Under the pieces are notes generated by a model. That model searched no databases and had not been told where the DNA came from. It saw only the letters and a list, made by a program, of their open reading frames with translations. A stretch of 9,536 nucleotides of DNA from Leclercia sp. UBA7405 (GTDB taxonomy: Bacteria; Pseudomonadota; Gammaproteobacteria; Enterobacterales; Enterobacteriaceae), in the NCBI GenBank assembly GCA_002469605.1, contig DKMV01000216.1:432-9967 (forward strand), read 5' to 3'. The translations under genes and the position numbers were made by a program. This document shows positions 1 through 6,747 of the stretch, one piece after another. Positions within the stretch are counted from its first letter, which is position 1. Each line of letters opens with the position of its first letter.

Positions 1-486
1 GCGCACTTCGCGCAGCTTATCCAGGGTGTGCGGAATGAAAGACTGGCCGCCAAAGCCTGGGTTCACGGACATCAGCAGGATCACGTCCAGCTTATCCATC
101 ACATAGTCGAGATAGCTGAGCGGCGTGGCGGGGTTGAACACCAGCCCGGCTTTACAGCCATGCTCTTTGATCAGCTGCAGGGTACGGTCAACGTGCTCGG
201 AGGCTTCCGGATGGAAAGTAATAATGCTGGCGCCCGCTTCGGCGAAATCCGGCACGATGCGGTCAACCGGCTTCACCATCAGATGGACGTCAATCGGGGC
301 GGTAATGCCGTAATTGCGCAGCGCTTTCAGCACCATCGGCCCGATGGTCAGATTGGGCACATAGTGGTTGTCCATAACGTCGAAATGGACCACATCCGCG
401 CCGGCTGCCAGTGCATTCGCAGTGTCTTCACCCAGGCGGGCGAAATCGGCCGACAGAATTGAGGGAGCAATCAAATACTGTTTCAT
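1..486 (-). CDS. rpe: Ribulose-phosphate 3-epimerase (partial, N-terminal 162 codons)
   Basis: Rpe interconverts D-ribulose 5-phosphate and D-xylulose 5-phosphate in the cytosolic non-oxidative pentose phosphate pathway. The protein begins [15 protein letters not shown] and reads without interruption to the left edge, so 162 of roughly 225 residues are present. The TIM-barrel metal and catalytic residues of the first half are visible: His34 and Asp36 in [14 protein letters not shown], and His68 in DVHLMVKP. The glycine-rich [10 protein letters not shown] loop that grips phosphate lies near residues 140-149. The second catalytic Asp (about residue 177) lies outside the window. The start follows a good AAGGAG six bases upstream. 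An in-frame ATG two codons earlier sits directly against that site and is less likely. It lies 40 bases after dam in the same direction, as in the aroKB-damX-dam-rpe operon of E. coli. Confidence 0.97.
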   Translation of the reverse strand, partial: MKQYLIAPSILSADFARLGEDTANALAAGADVVHFDVMDNHYVPNLTIGPMVLKALRNYGITAPIDVHLMVKPVDRIVPDFAEAGASIITFHPEASEHVDRTLQLIKEHGCKAGLVFNPATPLSYLDYVMDKLDVILLMSVNPGFGGQSFIPHTLDKLREVR

Positions 487-492
487 CCGCAT

Positions 493-498
493 CTCCTT
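493..498 (-). promoter_or_regulatory. rpe ribosome binding site
   Basis: AAGGAG on the minus strand, six bases before the rpe ATG. It decides between two in-frame ATG codons: the upstream one touches the site and the downstream one (486) is correctly spaced. It contrasts with the absence of any such site before dam in the same operon. Confidence 0.8.
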
Positions 499-526
499 GA
501 AAGTGTTTAACGGCGGGCGAAACGGC

Positions 527-1339
527 TCAGGGGCGATAGAGCGCCAGCAGTTCGTCCACCTTTTTACGCGTGCCGCCATTGCTGCTTATGCTGCGGCGTA
601 CCTTAACCTGAAAGTGCTTCGCCGCTTTGTACCATTCGCGAGTATCAGGCGTGTCGTGATTCGAAATTAGCACCGGTATGCTTTTGCTGACCAGTTTTTC
701 TGCCAACTCAGCCAGACGCGCCTGCTCGGCGGGGCTAAAGCTGTTGGTATGGTAGGCGGTAAAATTCGCCGTGGCAGAGAGAGGGGCGTACGGCGGGTCG
801 CAGTAGACCACCGAATTCACGTCCGCCCGATCCATGCACTCTTCATAGGAGAGGCAGTGGAACTCTGCGTTCTGCGCTTTTTCAGCAAAGTGATACAGCT
901 CGGCCTGCGGGAAATAAGGACGCTTATAGCGGCCAAAAGGCACGTTAAATTCGCCGCGCAGGTTATACCGGCACAGGCCGTTATAGCCGTGGCGGTTGAG
1001 ATAGAGGAACAGCAGCGCGCGACGAAACGGATCCGCGCTCTGGTTAAATTCGGTGCGGAACTGGTAGTAGATATCCGGATTGTTGTTCTCGGGCGTAAAC
1101 AGCTTACGCGCCTCTTCGACGTACTCATCGGTACGCGTTTTCACAATGTTATAGAGACTGATTAAATCGCTGTTGATATCCGCGAGGATATAACGAGAAA
1201 AATCGGTATTCAGAAATACCGATCCAGCGCCGACAAAGGGCTCGATAAGACACTCGCCTTCAGGCAGGTGTTTTTTGATATCTTCAAGCAGGGGGAATTT
1301 TCCCCCTGCCCATTTCAGAAAAGCGCGATTTTTTTTCAT
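527..1339 (-). CDS. dam: DNA adenine methyltransferase, GATC-specific
   Basis: Dam transfers a methyl group from S-adenosylmethionine to N6 of adenine in GATC. It marks the old strand for mismatch repair and times replication initiation and some promoters. The 270-residue protein starts [14 protein letters not shown]. It has the SAM-binding EPFVGAGS loop (residues 33-40) and the catalytic DPPY (181-184). Residues tied to GATC recognition or base flipping in E. coli Dam are conserved: Lys9, Tyr119, Asn120, Leu122, Arg124, Pro134 and Tyr138. E. coli Dam has 278 residues. Here the protein stops after LLALYRP, about eight residues early, and the downstream codons still read AVSPA, resembling the lost tail. 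No Shine-Dalgarno lies at normal spacing, and codons 2-4 contain a run of eight A. It sits 67 bases after damX and 40 before rpe, probably in one operon. Confidence 0.97.
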   Translation of the reverse strand: MKKNRAFLKWAGGKFPLLEDIKKHLPEGECLIEPFVGAGSVFLNTDFSRYILADINSDLISLYNIVKTRTDEYVEEARKLFTPENNNPDIYYQFRTEFNQSADPFRRALLFLYLNRHGYNGLCRYNLRGEFNVPFGRYKRPYFPQAELYHFAEKAQNAEFHCLSYEECMDRADVNSVVYCDPPYAPLSATANFTAYHTNSFSPAEQARLAELAEKLVSKSIPVLISNHDTPDTREWYKAAKHFQVKVRRSISSNGGTRKKVDELLALYRP

Positions 1340-1357
1340 GCTGACTAACTGATTACA

Positions 1358-1379
1358 CCTTCTCCGGCTGTGGAGAAAG
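1358..1379 (-). other. Hairpin in the damX-dam intergenic leader
   Basis: Read on the transcribed strand, CTTTCTCC and GGAGAAGG can pair across a six-base loop (ACAGCC): eight base pairs including one G-U. No T run follows, so this is not a standard terminator. The 3' arm contains the only GGAG-like sequence before dam, but it ends 18 bases from the ATG, which is too far for ordinary ribosome binding. A role in lowering dam translation or shaping the mRNA is inference. Confidence 0.4.
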
Positions 1380-1406
1380 CTCCGACAGCATCCTGCGCTT
1401 CACAGA

Positions 1407-2690
1407 TTATTTTAAATCGGACTGAACCTGACGGATCGGCTTGGCCCATGGGTTTTTTGCCTGAACGTCGGCGGGCAGCGTGGAGACCGCGCGTTTCGCT
1501 TCATCTTTCGAGGCATAGACGCCGCTGACCAGCACATACCAGGGCTGACCGTTACGGGTAGTCTGGTAAACCACGTAGTTCTTCAGATTCGACTTTTTGG
1601 CCCAGCCGTTCAGGTTGTCGTAGTTCGATGAACTACTCAGCTGCAGCGTGTAGTGGCTGGACGGTGCAGACTTCAGCGAACCCACGTTACCGGACGATTT
1701 ACCCGCGCTGCTGGCAGCCGGTGCGGACGCCGTTGCTGCCGGTGCCGACGTTGCGGCAGGAGCCGGGGTGCTCGCGGTAGCTTTTGGCGCGGTCGGGGTG
1801 TTGGTAGCCGGGGCTTTCACCGGTGCGCTGGCGGCCGGCTCGCTACGCTTCGGCTGCGTGGCCGGTTTCGGCTCTGCGGCTTTCGCAACGCTCTGAGGTT
1901 TGGTTTCACGCTTCGGCTCAATCACCACCTGCTTGCGTTCCTGACGTGGCGCGTTGTGCGTCTGGCGCGGTGCGGTTTCGGCCGCCGCGACGGGCTGACC
2001 ATTGGCACCGCGAATCGGGGCCACGGTTGCCGGTTCGGTTGGCAGCGTGGAGTTAACCACGTTGTCTACCTGCGTCTGGCCCTGCGGCTGGGTCAGGGCA
2101 TTGTTCAGGTCGCCCTGCACTTCGACACGCTGCTGGCCTTCAGGCGCGGCGGGAGCCTGACCCTGAGTTGGCGTGGAGGCGACCGGCGGCAGGGAGATCT
2201 CCTGCTGGGTATTACCTGCGGTCTGTTCTGCGGAGGTGGTGCCCGGCGCAGGCTGGGTGCCATTTGCCTGATCGGCAGCGTTACCGGAGAGATCGATGCT
2301 CTTTTCCGCGCTGGCGCTCTGGCTGGTGGCTGGCGCAGACGGCGCTTTAAGCGCGGAGCCAACGCCAATAATCAGGAGCAGCAGCACCAGTACGCCAAGG
2401 CCCATCATCACATACTGACGGGAGGCGGGTTTGGCTGCGGCTTTTTTACGTTTACGCGGGCGGCGCTCTACGGGCGCTTCATCCAATGACTCTTCATCAG
2501 ACTCAAACTCTTCTTCAGGCTCATCGCGAACATTGCGGGTTCGGGACGGGCGTCGATCGTCGCCATCCAGATCAACGTCATCAAAATTAATCTGCGGATC
2601 GTCATCACGCTCTGAAGATTGACGAGTACGACCAGTACGACGATCGCTGGGATCGGGTTTCAGCTCGTCTTCTGGTTTGAATTCATCCAT
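1407..2690 (-). CDS. damX: Cell division protein DamX, SPOR domain
   Basis: DamX is an inner-membrane protein that binds septal peptidoglycan and joins the division ring. The name comes only from its position before dam. The 427-residue protein has a charged cytoplasmic N-terminus rich in Asp, Glu and Arg (1-83), one transmembrane helix (about 93-114, [18 protein letters not shown]) and a long periplasmic linker rich in Ala, Pro, Thr and Gln (about 115-343). A C-terminal SPOR domain (about 344-421, starting SSHYTLQL, with [11 protein letters not shown] in its core) binds glycan strands stripped of stem peptides. Length matches E. coli DamX (428). The ATG at 2690 follows GGGGTG at four bases. 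The gene lies between aroB and dam in one operon. The linker is low-complexity and expected to vary between species. Confidence 0.96.
   Translation of the reverse strand: MDEFKPEDELKPDPSDRRTGRTRQSSERDDDPQINFDDVDLDGDDRRPSRTRNVRDEPEEEFESDEESLDEAPVERRPRKRKKAAAKPASRQYVMMGLGVLVLLLLIIGVGSALKAPSAPATSQSASAEKSIDLSGNAADQANGTQPAPGTTSAEQTAGNTQQEISLPPVASTPTQGQAPAAPEGQQRVEVQGDLNNALTQPQGQTQVDNVVNSTLPTEPATVAPIRGANGQPVAAAETAPRQTHNAPRQERKQVVIEPKRETKPQSVAKAAEPKPATQPKRSEPAASAPVKAPATNTPTAPKATASTPAPAATSAPAATASAPAASSAGKSSGNVGSLKSAPSSHYTLQLSSSSNYDNLNGWAKKSNLKNYVVYQTTRNGQPWYVLVSGVYASKDEAKRAVSTLPADVQAKNPWAKPIRQVQSDLK
1713..1766 (-). repeat. Low-complexity Ala/Pro repeat inside damX
   Basis: Residues 309-326 of DamX are built from near-repeats of the type [19 protein letters not shown]. 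They lie in the periplasmic linker between the membrane helix and the SPOR domain. Degenerate repeats of this type change length by slippage without disturbing folded domains. Confidence 0.6.
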
Positions 2691-2745
2691 TTAACACCCC
2701 ACTCAACGGCGACTGCTTACCAATGCATATCACCTGAAGCAAAAT

Positions 2746-2765
2746 GGCTACGTTTAACGGTAGCC
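2746..2765 (-). terminator. Possible weak terminator or attenuator between aroB and damX
   Basis: Just downstream of the aroB stop, the transcribed strand reads GGCTAC, an eight-base loop, then GTAGCC, followed by ATTTTGC. The stem is only six base pairs and the T run only four, so read-through into damX is expected. It may trim transcription rather than end it, or stabilise the aroKB part of the message. The remaining bases of the 90-base gap show no clear promoter. Confidence 0.35.
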
Positions 2766-2780
2766 GGACCTTTCTAGTTG

Positions 2781-3869
2781 TTACGCCTGCTGGCAATCAG
2801 CAATGGCGCCAAGAACGACATCGTGCGGCACTCCGCCGCGTACTTCACTCTTCCCTATTGCCAGCGGGAGCACCAGGCGCATCTCGCCGGCCAATACTTT
2901 TTTATCACGCATCATATGAGGCAGATAAGCCTCGGCTGACATCTCCTGCGGCCCGCTCACCGGCAGGCCGGCACGCGTCAGCAGCGTGATAATGCGTTGC
3001 GTCTCTTCTGAGGTGAACTGTCCAAGGCGTTCAGAGGTGCGGGCTGCCATGACCATCCCCGCTGCCACCGCTTCGCCGTGCAGCCAGTTCCCGTAGCCCA
3101 TTTCGGCCTCAATAGCGTGGCCGTAAGTGTGCCCCAGATTTAGTAAAGCACGTAAGCCGGTTTCACGCTCGTCTGCGGCCACGACTTCTGCCTTCAGCTC
3201 ACAGCAACGGCGAATACAGTACGCCATCGCTTTACCATCGAGGCGTAGCAGCGCATCCATGTTCTCTTCAAGCCAGCTAAAGAACGCGCCGTCGAGAATG
3301 ATGCCGTATTTGATCACTTCCGCAAGGCCGGAGGCCAGTTCACGCGCCGGCAGGGTTTGCAGACAGTCGAGATCCACCACCACCGAAGCGGGCTGGTAGA
3401 AAGCGCCAATCATGTTTTTGCCAAGCGGATGGTTAACGGCCGTTTTGCCGCCTACGGAAGAGTCCACCTGTGACAGCAAGGTGGTAGGAACCTGGATAAA
3501 ACGCACACCGCGCTGGTAACTTGCTGCGGCAAAACCGGTCAGATCGCCTACAACGCCGCCCCCGAGGGCAACCAGCGTCGTATCACGACCGTGCGGTTTT
3601 TGCAGCAACGCGGTAAAGACGGTATCGAGCACCGCCAGGCTTTTGTACTGCTCGCCATCCGGCAGGATGACGCTGTCGACTTTCACACCCGCGCTTTCAA
3701 GAAGGCGGCGGACATTATCAAGGTAAAGCGGCGCCAGCGTTTCATTGGTGACCAGCATCGCCTGGTCACCCGCTTTTAACGGCAAGAAGGAAGCTGGATC
3801 GTTAAACAAGCCAGCCGCGATGGTGATGGGGTAACTACGTTCCCCGAGAGTAACGGTGATCCTCTCCAT
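2781..3869 (-). CDS. aroB: 3-dehydroquinate synthase
   Basis: AroB converts 3-deoxy-D-arabino-heptulosonate 7-phosphate to 3-dehydroquinate, the second step of the shikimate pathway to chorismate and the aromatic amino acids. It uses NAD and a divalent metal in the cytosol. The 362-residue protein has exactly the E. coli length. The NAD-binding region includes [10 protein letters not shown] (about 101-110) and the substrate region includes [16 protein letters not shown] (about 137-152). The zinc ligands Glu184, His247 and His264 are all in place ([23 protein letters not shown]). The ATG at 3869 is preceded by AAGGTGG about ten bases upstream. Another ATG ten bases earlier is in a different frame and abuts that site. 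It follows aroK by 57 bases on the same strand, so two shikimate-pathway enzymes share one transcript. Confidence 0.98.
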   Translation of the reverse strand: MERITVTLGERSYPITIAAGLFNDPASFLPLKAGDQAMLVTNETLAPLYLDNVRRLLESAGVKVDSVILPDGEQYKSLAVLDTVFTALLQKPHGRDTTLVALGGGVVGDLTGFAAASYQRGVRFIQVPTTLLSQVDSSVGGKTAVNHPLGKNMIGAFYQPASVVVDLDCLQTLPARELASGLAEVIKYGIILDGAFFSWLEENMDALLRLDGKAMAYCIRRCCELKAEVVAADERETGLRALLNLGHTYGHAIEAEMGYGNWLHGEAVAAGMVMAARTSERLGQFTSEETQRIITLLTRAGLPVSGPQEMSAEAYLPHMMRDKKVLAGEMRLVLPLAIGKSEVRGGVPHDVVLGAIADCQQA

Positions 3870-3926
3870 GACGCGACATCCACCTTAAATGCTAATACCC
3901 GCAGGCGAGTGTGTATTTAGCCAGAA

Positions 3927-4448
3927 TCAGTTGCTTTCCAGCATATGAATAATCTGGTTTGCGACCACTTTAGCGCTCTGATCGTCTGTGCGAATGGTAA
4001 CGTCGGCAATCTCTTCGTACAGCGGATTGCGTTCACCAGCCAGTGCTTCAAGAACTTCACGCGGAGGCGTTTCGACCTGCAGCAGTGGGCGCTTTTTATC
4101 GCGCTGCGTGCGTGCCAGCTGTTTTTCGATAGTCGTCTCAAGATAAACCACGACACCACGGGCGGAGAGACGGTTACGGGTCTCGCGTGATTTCACAGAA
4201 CCGCCGCCTGTCGCCAGCACGATGCCCTGTTTTTCCGTAAGTTCATTGATCACTTTTTCTTCACGGTCACGGAAACCTTCTTCGCCTTCTACATCGAAGA
4301 CCCAGCCCACATCAGCTCCGGTTCGTTTCTCAATCTCTTGATCAGAATCGTAAAATTCCATATTGAGTTGTTGAGCTAACTGGCGCCCAATAGTGCTTTT
4401 GCCGGCACCCATAGGCCCAACCAGAAAGATATTGCGTTTCTCTGCCAT
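3927..4448 (-). CDS. aroK: Shikimate kinase I
   Basis: AroK phosphorylates shikimate at the 3-hydroxyl using ATP, the fifth step of the shikimate pathway. The 173-residue protein equals E. coli AroK in length. It has the Walker A loop GPMGAGKST (11-19), the shikimate- and magnesium-binding DSD (Asp34, Asp36), Arg60 in [10 protein letters not shown], the GGG substrate loop (81-83), the lid arginine near residue 120 (DKKRPLL), and [12 protein letters not shown] (139-150). The ATG at 4448 is preceded by an A run and has no recognisable Shine-Dalgarno, so initiation may depend on an unstructured A-rich leader. It is the first gene of the aroK-aroB-damX-dam-rpe cluster, with promoter candidates in the 298 bases upstream. 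Confidence 0.98.
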   Translation of the reverse strand: MAEKRNIFLVGPMGAGKSTIGRQLAQQLNMEFYDSDQEIEKRTGADVGWVFDVEGEEGFRDREEKVINELTEKQGIVLATGGGSVKSRETRNRLSARGVVVYLETTIEKQLARTQRDKKRPLLQVETPPREVLEALAGERNPLYEEIADVTIRTDDQSAKVVANQIIHMLESN

Positions 4449-4490
4449 TTTTTCGGTACTACTAAGACTATTCGTTAATGGTAAACCCGC

Positions 4491-4511
4491 TTACGCCGAC
4501 ACCTGGCGTAA
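4491..4511 (-). other. Hairpin in the aroK leader
   Basis: A perfect seven-base inverted repeat (TTACGCC / GGCGTAA) with a seven-base loop. It would form in the aroK 5' untranslated RNA, ending 42 bases before the start codon. No T run follows it, so it is not an intrinsic terminator. Its function is unknown. Confidence 0.45.
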
Positions 4512-4562
4512 CAGGACATGAACTGAAACCTCATATGCGATAGAGCGAGAGTCAGACTAAAA

Positions 4563-4592
4563 ATTATCTCAGTACTCCCGGCTGTTTGGCAA
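4563..4592 (-). promoter_or_regulatory. Proximal aroK promoter candidate (sigma70, extended -10)
   Basis: The minus strand has TTGCCA (five of six to consensus), an 18-base spacer, then GATAAT (five of six) preceded by TGA, giving an extended -10 (TGnGATAAT). Transcription would start near 4556, leaving a leader of about 108 bases before aroK. This is the best promoter match in the window and probably drives aroK, aroB, damX, dam and rpe. Correspondence to a mapped E. coli dam or aroK promoter is inference. Confidence 0.65.
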
Positions 4593-4668
4593 CAGATTAA
4601 ATTACCAGACCAGAAGCTTAAGGCGTTATGGCGCAAGACCGGACAAGCTGACTCTCAAATCGGTACTC

Positions 4669-4697
4669 CTTGTATGCTAATTCATGCCCCACGTCAA
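4669..4697 (-). promoter_or_regulatory. Distal aroK promoter candidate
   Basis: The minus strand has TTGACG (five of six), a 17-base spacer and TACAAG (four of six). The predicted start is near 4662, about 105 bases upstream of the proximal promoter start. The -35 element and spacing are good but the -10 is weak. Confidence 0.45.
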
Positions 4698-4746
4698 ACA
4701 TCTGCAACAAACTGAATGCAAAATCACAGAGAGGATCGATCCCCCT

Positions 4747-5982
4747 TTAGTGCGATGCAACCAGGCGTGGCGTGATAAAAACCACTAACTCGCGGCGCTC
4801 GTTATCTTTTCCGTCGTGGCGAAAAAGATGGCCCAGCAGCGGAATACTTCTCAGGCCGGGAACCCCCTGGCTGGCGGTTTTATGTTTTTGCGAAAAAATT
4901 CCGCCTAAAGCCAGCGTTTCACCGCTTTTAACCTCAACCTGCGTTTCAATCTCCTGCTTATCTATGGCCAGCGTCTCGCCATCCGCCTGCTGCAGAACCT
5001 GGCCGGGGGTATTCTCACTGATCCGCAACTTCAGCCGTACCCGCCCGTTTGCCAGCACCACGGGGGTGACTTCCATACCCAGCACCGCCTCTTTGAACTC
5101 AACGGAGGTCGCCCCGCTCTCGCCGCTTGAGACCTGATAGGGGATCTCACTCCCCTGCTTGATGCTGGCCGGCTGCATATGCGACGCCAGCAGACGTGGG
5201 CTGGCGATAATCTCCAGCTGCTGTTTACGCTCCAGGGCAGAGAGCTCGATATCCAGCAGGCGGCCGTTAATCCGCCCGATATTAAAGCCTATCTGCCCGG
5301 CGGCACCGGCGACGGCAAGCTCGCTGCCAAGCGTGGCAATCTGCCCCGGCTTACCGCTCTGCTGCCCCTCGGCCAGATTCCACTTCACCCCCAATTCACG
5401 CAGGCTCTTCTCGCTCATGGTGACGATATGTGCCGCCAGCTCAACCTGCGCCACCGGCAGATCCATCTGTTCCACCCACTGCTGAAGCGCCGTCAGCACC
5501 GCCCGGCTATCCCGTACAAGCAGCCGGTTGGTGCGCTTATCCACCGCCAGGCTGCCCCTGCTGCTCAGCAGCTTCTCCGCCGCCGGCTGCAGATCGCCGG
5601 CATCCGCATAGGAGAGCGCAATACTGCGGGCTTCCAGCGGGAGGTTCAGGGCACGCTTGTTGCGCTCGGCCTCTCTCCCGGCCTGCTGTTTTTGTTGCCA
5701 GGCGGCGGTATGAACATAATAGATGCCCTTCTCCTCGCGTAGCACCAGCCCGGCACTGGTGACAACCGTCTGGATCGCCTGTTGCCAGGGCACCCCCGTG
5801 AGGCGCAAAGAGACATTGCCGCTTACCTCGGGGGAGATAATCATATTGCGGTTCTCCTGCTCCGCCAGCGCCTGCAAGACCTGCGCAACCGGCACCTCAT
5901 CCACCACCAGATTAATGGCCGCGGGCTCAGCGGCAAGCCAGGGGCTGCCGACGAGCAACAGAAAAAGCACTCCTTTTTTCAT
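4747..5982 (-). CDS. hofQ: HofQ, PilQ/ComE-like outer-membrane secretin for DNA utilisation
   Basis: HofQ belongs to the secretin family that forms the outer-membrane channel of type IV pilus and competence machines. In E. coli the hofMNOPQ genes are linked to using extracellular DNA as a nutrient, and in Haemophilus the homologue is ComE. The 411-residue protein starts with a signal peptide (MKKGVLFLLLVGSPWLAAEP, cleavage near Ala18). A secretin N-terminal domain follows (about 23-90), then a short secretin N domain (about 117-175). The secretin barrel domain spans about 180-408, with signature VPGLRSIPLLGHLF (374-387) and the ending VVFITPRLV. The ATG at 5982 has AAGGAG seven bases upstream and overlaps the hofP stop as ATGA. 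A start 15 codons upstream is possible but lacks this and would precede the signal peptide. Length matches E. coli HofQ (412), so the gene looks intact. Confidence 0.95.
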   Translation of the reverse strand: MKKGVLFLLLVGSPWLAAEPAAINLVVDEVPVAQVLQALAEQENRNMIISPEVSGNVSLRLTGVPWQQAIQTVVTSAGLVLREEKGIYYVHTAAWQQKQQAGREAERNKRALNLPLEARSIALSYADAGDLQPAAEKLLSSRGSLAVDKRTNRLLVRDSRAVLTALQQWVEQMDLPVAQVELAAHIVTMSEKSLRELGVKWNLAEGQQSGKPGQIATLGSELAVAGAAGQIGFNIGRINGRLLDIELSALERKQQLEIIASPRLLASHMQPASIKQGSEIPYQVSSGESGATSVEFKEAVLGMEVTPVVLANGRVRLKLRISENTPGQVLQQADGETLAIDKQEIETQVEVKSGETLALGGIFSQKHKTASQGVPGLRSIPLLGHLFRHDGKDNERRELVVFITPRLVASH

Positions 5983-6296
5983 TTTTTCGCTCCTTCTCGT
6001 GGCCATCGCCATAGCCGCGGCTCGCACTCCGCCAGGGCATCAATGACCATCTCTTGCTTATTGACTGCCGCAACCCGCCAGCCGGTCGGCAGGTTATCTC
6101 CCACCCGCACACGCAGCCAGCGGGCGTTCTCATCCTGAACCATACCCAGCGTTGTTGGCCCCTGAACCATTCCGGCGTAGCGCCACTGGCCCTCTTTCCC
6201 GTCGGGGCAGCGCATATCCGGAGGCTGGAACGGATCGCGCATCCCCGTCAGGGCGGGCAGACAGATAAGTATCCAGCCGATAGCCTTAACCCCCAT
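5979..6296 (-). CDS. hofP: HofP, PilP-like periplasmic pilus/DNA-utilisation protein
   Basis: By position and family, HofP is the PilP-like protein that links the inner-membrane PilMNO-type platform to the secretin HofQ (ComD in Haemophilus). The 105-residue product has a hydrophobic signal or anchor segment (about 4-18) and the PilP-typical RDPF motif (20-23). Two cysteines (Cys30 and Cys91) could form a disulfide, since E. coli HofP has cysteines in similar places. No lipobox is seen, unlike many PilP lipoproteins. I chose the ATG at 6296 because GGAG lies seven bases upstream and the signal-like segment follows directly. The frame is open 17 codons further up, inside hofO. It overlaps hofO by 11 bases and hofQ by 4. 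E. coli HofP is longer (134 aa), so the C-terminal tail is shorter here. Confidence 0.88.
   Translation of the reverse strand: MGVKAIGWILICLPALTGMRDPFQPPDMRCPDGKEGQWRYAGMVQGPTTLGMVQDENARWLRVRVGDNLPTGWRVAAVNKQEMVIDALAECEPRLWRWPREGAKK
5990..5995 (-). promoter_or_regulatory. hofQ ribosome binding site
   Basis: AAGGAG seven bases before the ATG at 5982, inside the end of hofP. It fixes the hofQ start at the signal-peptide methionine rather than the earlier in-frame methionines. Confidence 0.8.
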
Positions 6297-6747
6297 CCCG
6301 ACGCTCCAGCTGCAATACGACCTGTAAGCCACTCTGCTGGGGTTCAACGCTAAATTGCCTCACCGCCACATCGTGCCGGGCAAGGGCGGTAAAAAGCGCA
6401 GGGATGCGCCCCCAGGCAGCCTTGAGGATAAGCTCCCCACCGCCGCTGACGGGCTGCCAGCGCACCAGCCGCATCTCCATATGGTTAAACGCCAGCGGCG
6501 TGAAGGCGACAGCGGGCTGTGGCGCCTCCTCCGTTGCAGAGGGGGTCGCCTTTCTGGCCGCAGCCCACAGCGCCGCGTTAAACGCTGATGCCTGCGAGCA
6601 TTGCGCTTCAAGCGCGACCAGCTGCTGCCGGGCAGGATGGTACACAAGGACAAACCACCCCAGCAGCAGCAGGAGCGTACTGGCAAGCCAGCAGAGAACC
6701 CGCCAGCGCGGCGTGAGGGCGCACCAGCGTTCAGGAAGGTTCGGCAT
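6286..6747 (-). CDS. hofO: HofO, PilO-like inner-membrane protein
   Basis: HofO takes the PilO-like position in the hof cluster (ComC in Haemophilus), where PilO pairs with PilN in the inner membrane. The 153-residue product has one transmembrane segment (about 17-36, with STLLLLLGWFVLV), a short helical stretch, a proline-rich hinge (about 68-83) and a mixed periplasmic domain. The ATG at 6747 is chosen because AGGAGG lies six bases upstream. A start nine codons earlier lacks this. The gene begins 17 bases inside hofN and ends 11 bases inside hofP, so translation is probably coupled. Sequence conservation is low in this family, so the call rests on order, topology and length (E. coli about 146). 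Confidence 0.88.
   Translation of the reverse strand: MPNLPERWCALTPRWRVLCWLASTLLLLLGWFVLVYHPARQQLVALEAQCSQASAFNAALWAAARKATPSATEEAPQPAVAFTPLAFNHMEMRLVRWQPVSGGGELILKAAWGRIPALFTALARHDVAVRQFSVEPQQSGLQVVLQLERRDGG

Larger units (their letters stand above)
4449..4746. other. Gene-free regulatory region between hofQ and aroK
   Basis: 298 bases with no conserved protein-coding gene. On the minus strand they hold, in order, two adjoining GATC sites just after the hofQ stop, two sigma70-type promoter candidates, a leader of about 108 bases with a hairpin, and a possible 19-codon ORF. The GGATCGATCC palindrome after hofQ has no loop or T run and is not a terminator. No clear terminator separates hofQ from aroK, so hof read-through into aroK is possible. 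In E. coli the main distant promoters for dam also lie upstream of aroK. Confidence 0.7.

Noticed and set aside
28..462. 144-codon + strand frame antisense to rpe
   Set aside because: His/Gln-rich shadow of rpe, whose conserved motifs are all on the minus strand.
749..1165. 138-codon + strand frame antisense to dam
   Set aside because: Shadow of the conserved dam gene, without a plausible ribosome site or recognisable family.
1653..2489. 278-codon open frame on the + strand antisense to damX
   Set aside because: It is rich in Arg, Gly and Cys with no recognisable domain. It mirrors the Ala/Pro-rich damX linker in a G+C-rich region, where opposite-strand frames stay open by composition. damX itself is clearly real.
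4731..4744. GGATCGATCC palindrome after hofQ as a terminator
   Set aside because: It has no loop and no T run on the transcribed strand. It is better explained as two adjacent GATC sites.
5179..5742. 187-codon + strand frame antisense to hofQ
   Set aside because: Shadow within a G+C-rich gene. The minus strand encodes a full secretin.
5982..6027. Earlier hofQ start at 6027 giving 426 residues
   Set aside because: It would place 15 charged residues before the signal peptide and lacks the well-spaced AAGGAG that serves the ATG at 5982.
6296..6347. Earlier hofP start at 6347 giving 122 residues
   Set aside because: It would overlap hofO by more than 60 bases and put polar residues before the signal-like segment. 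The ATG at 6296 has GGAG at good spacing.
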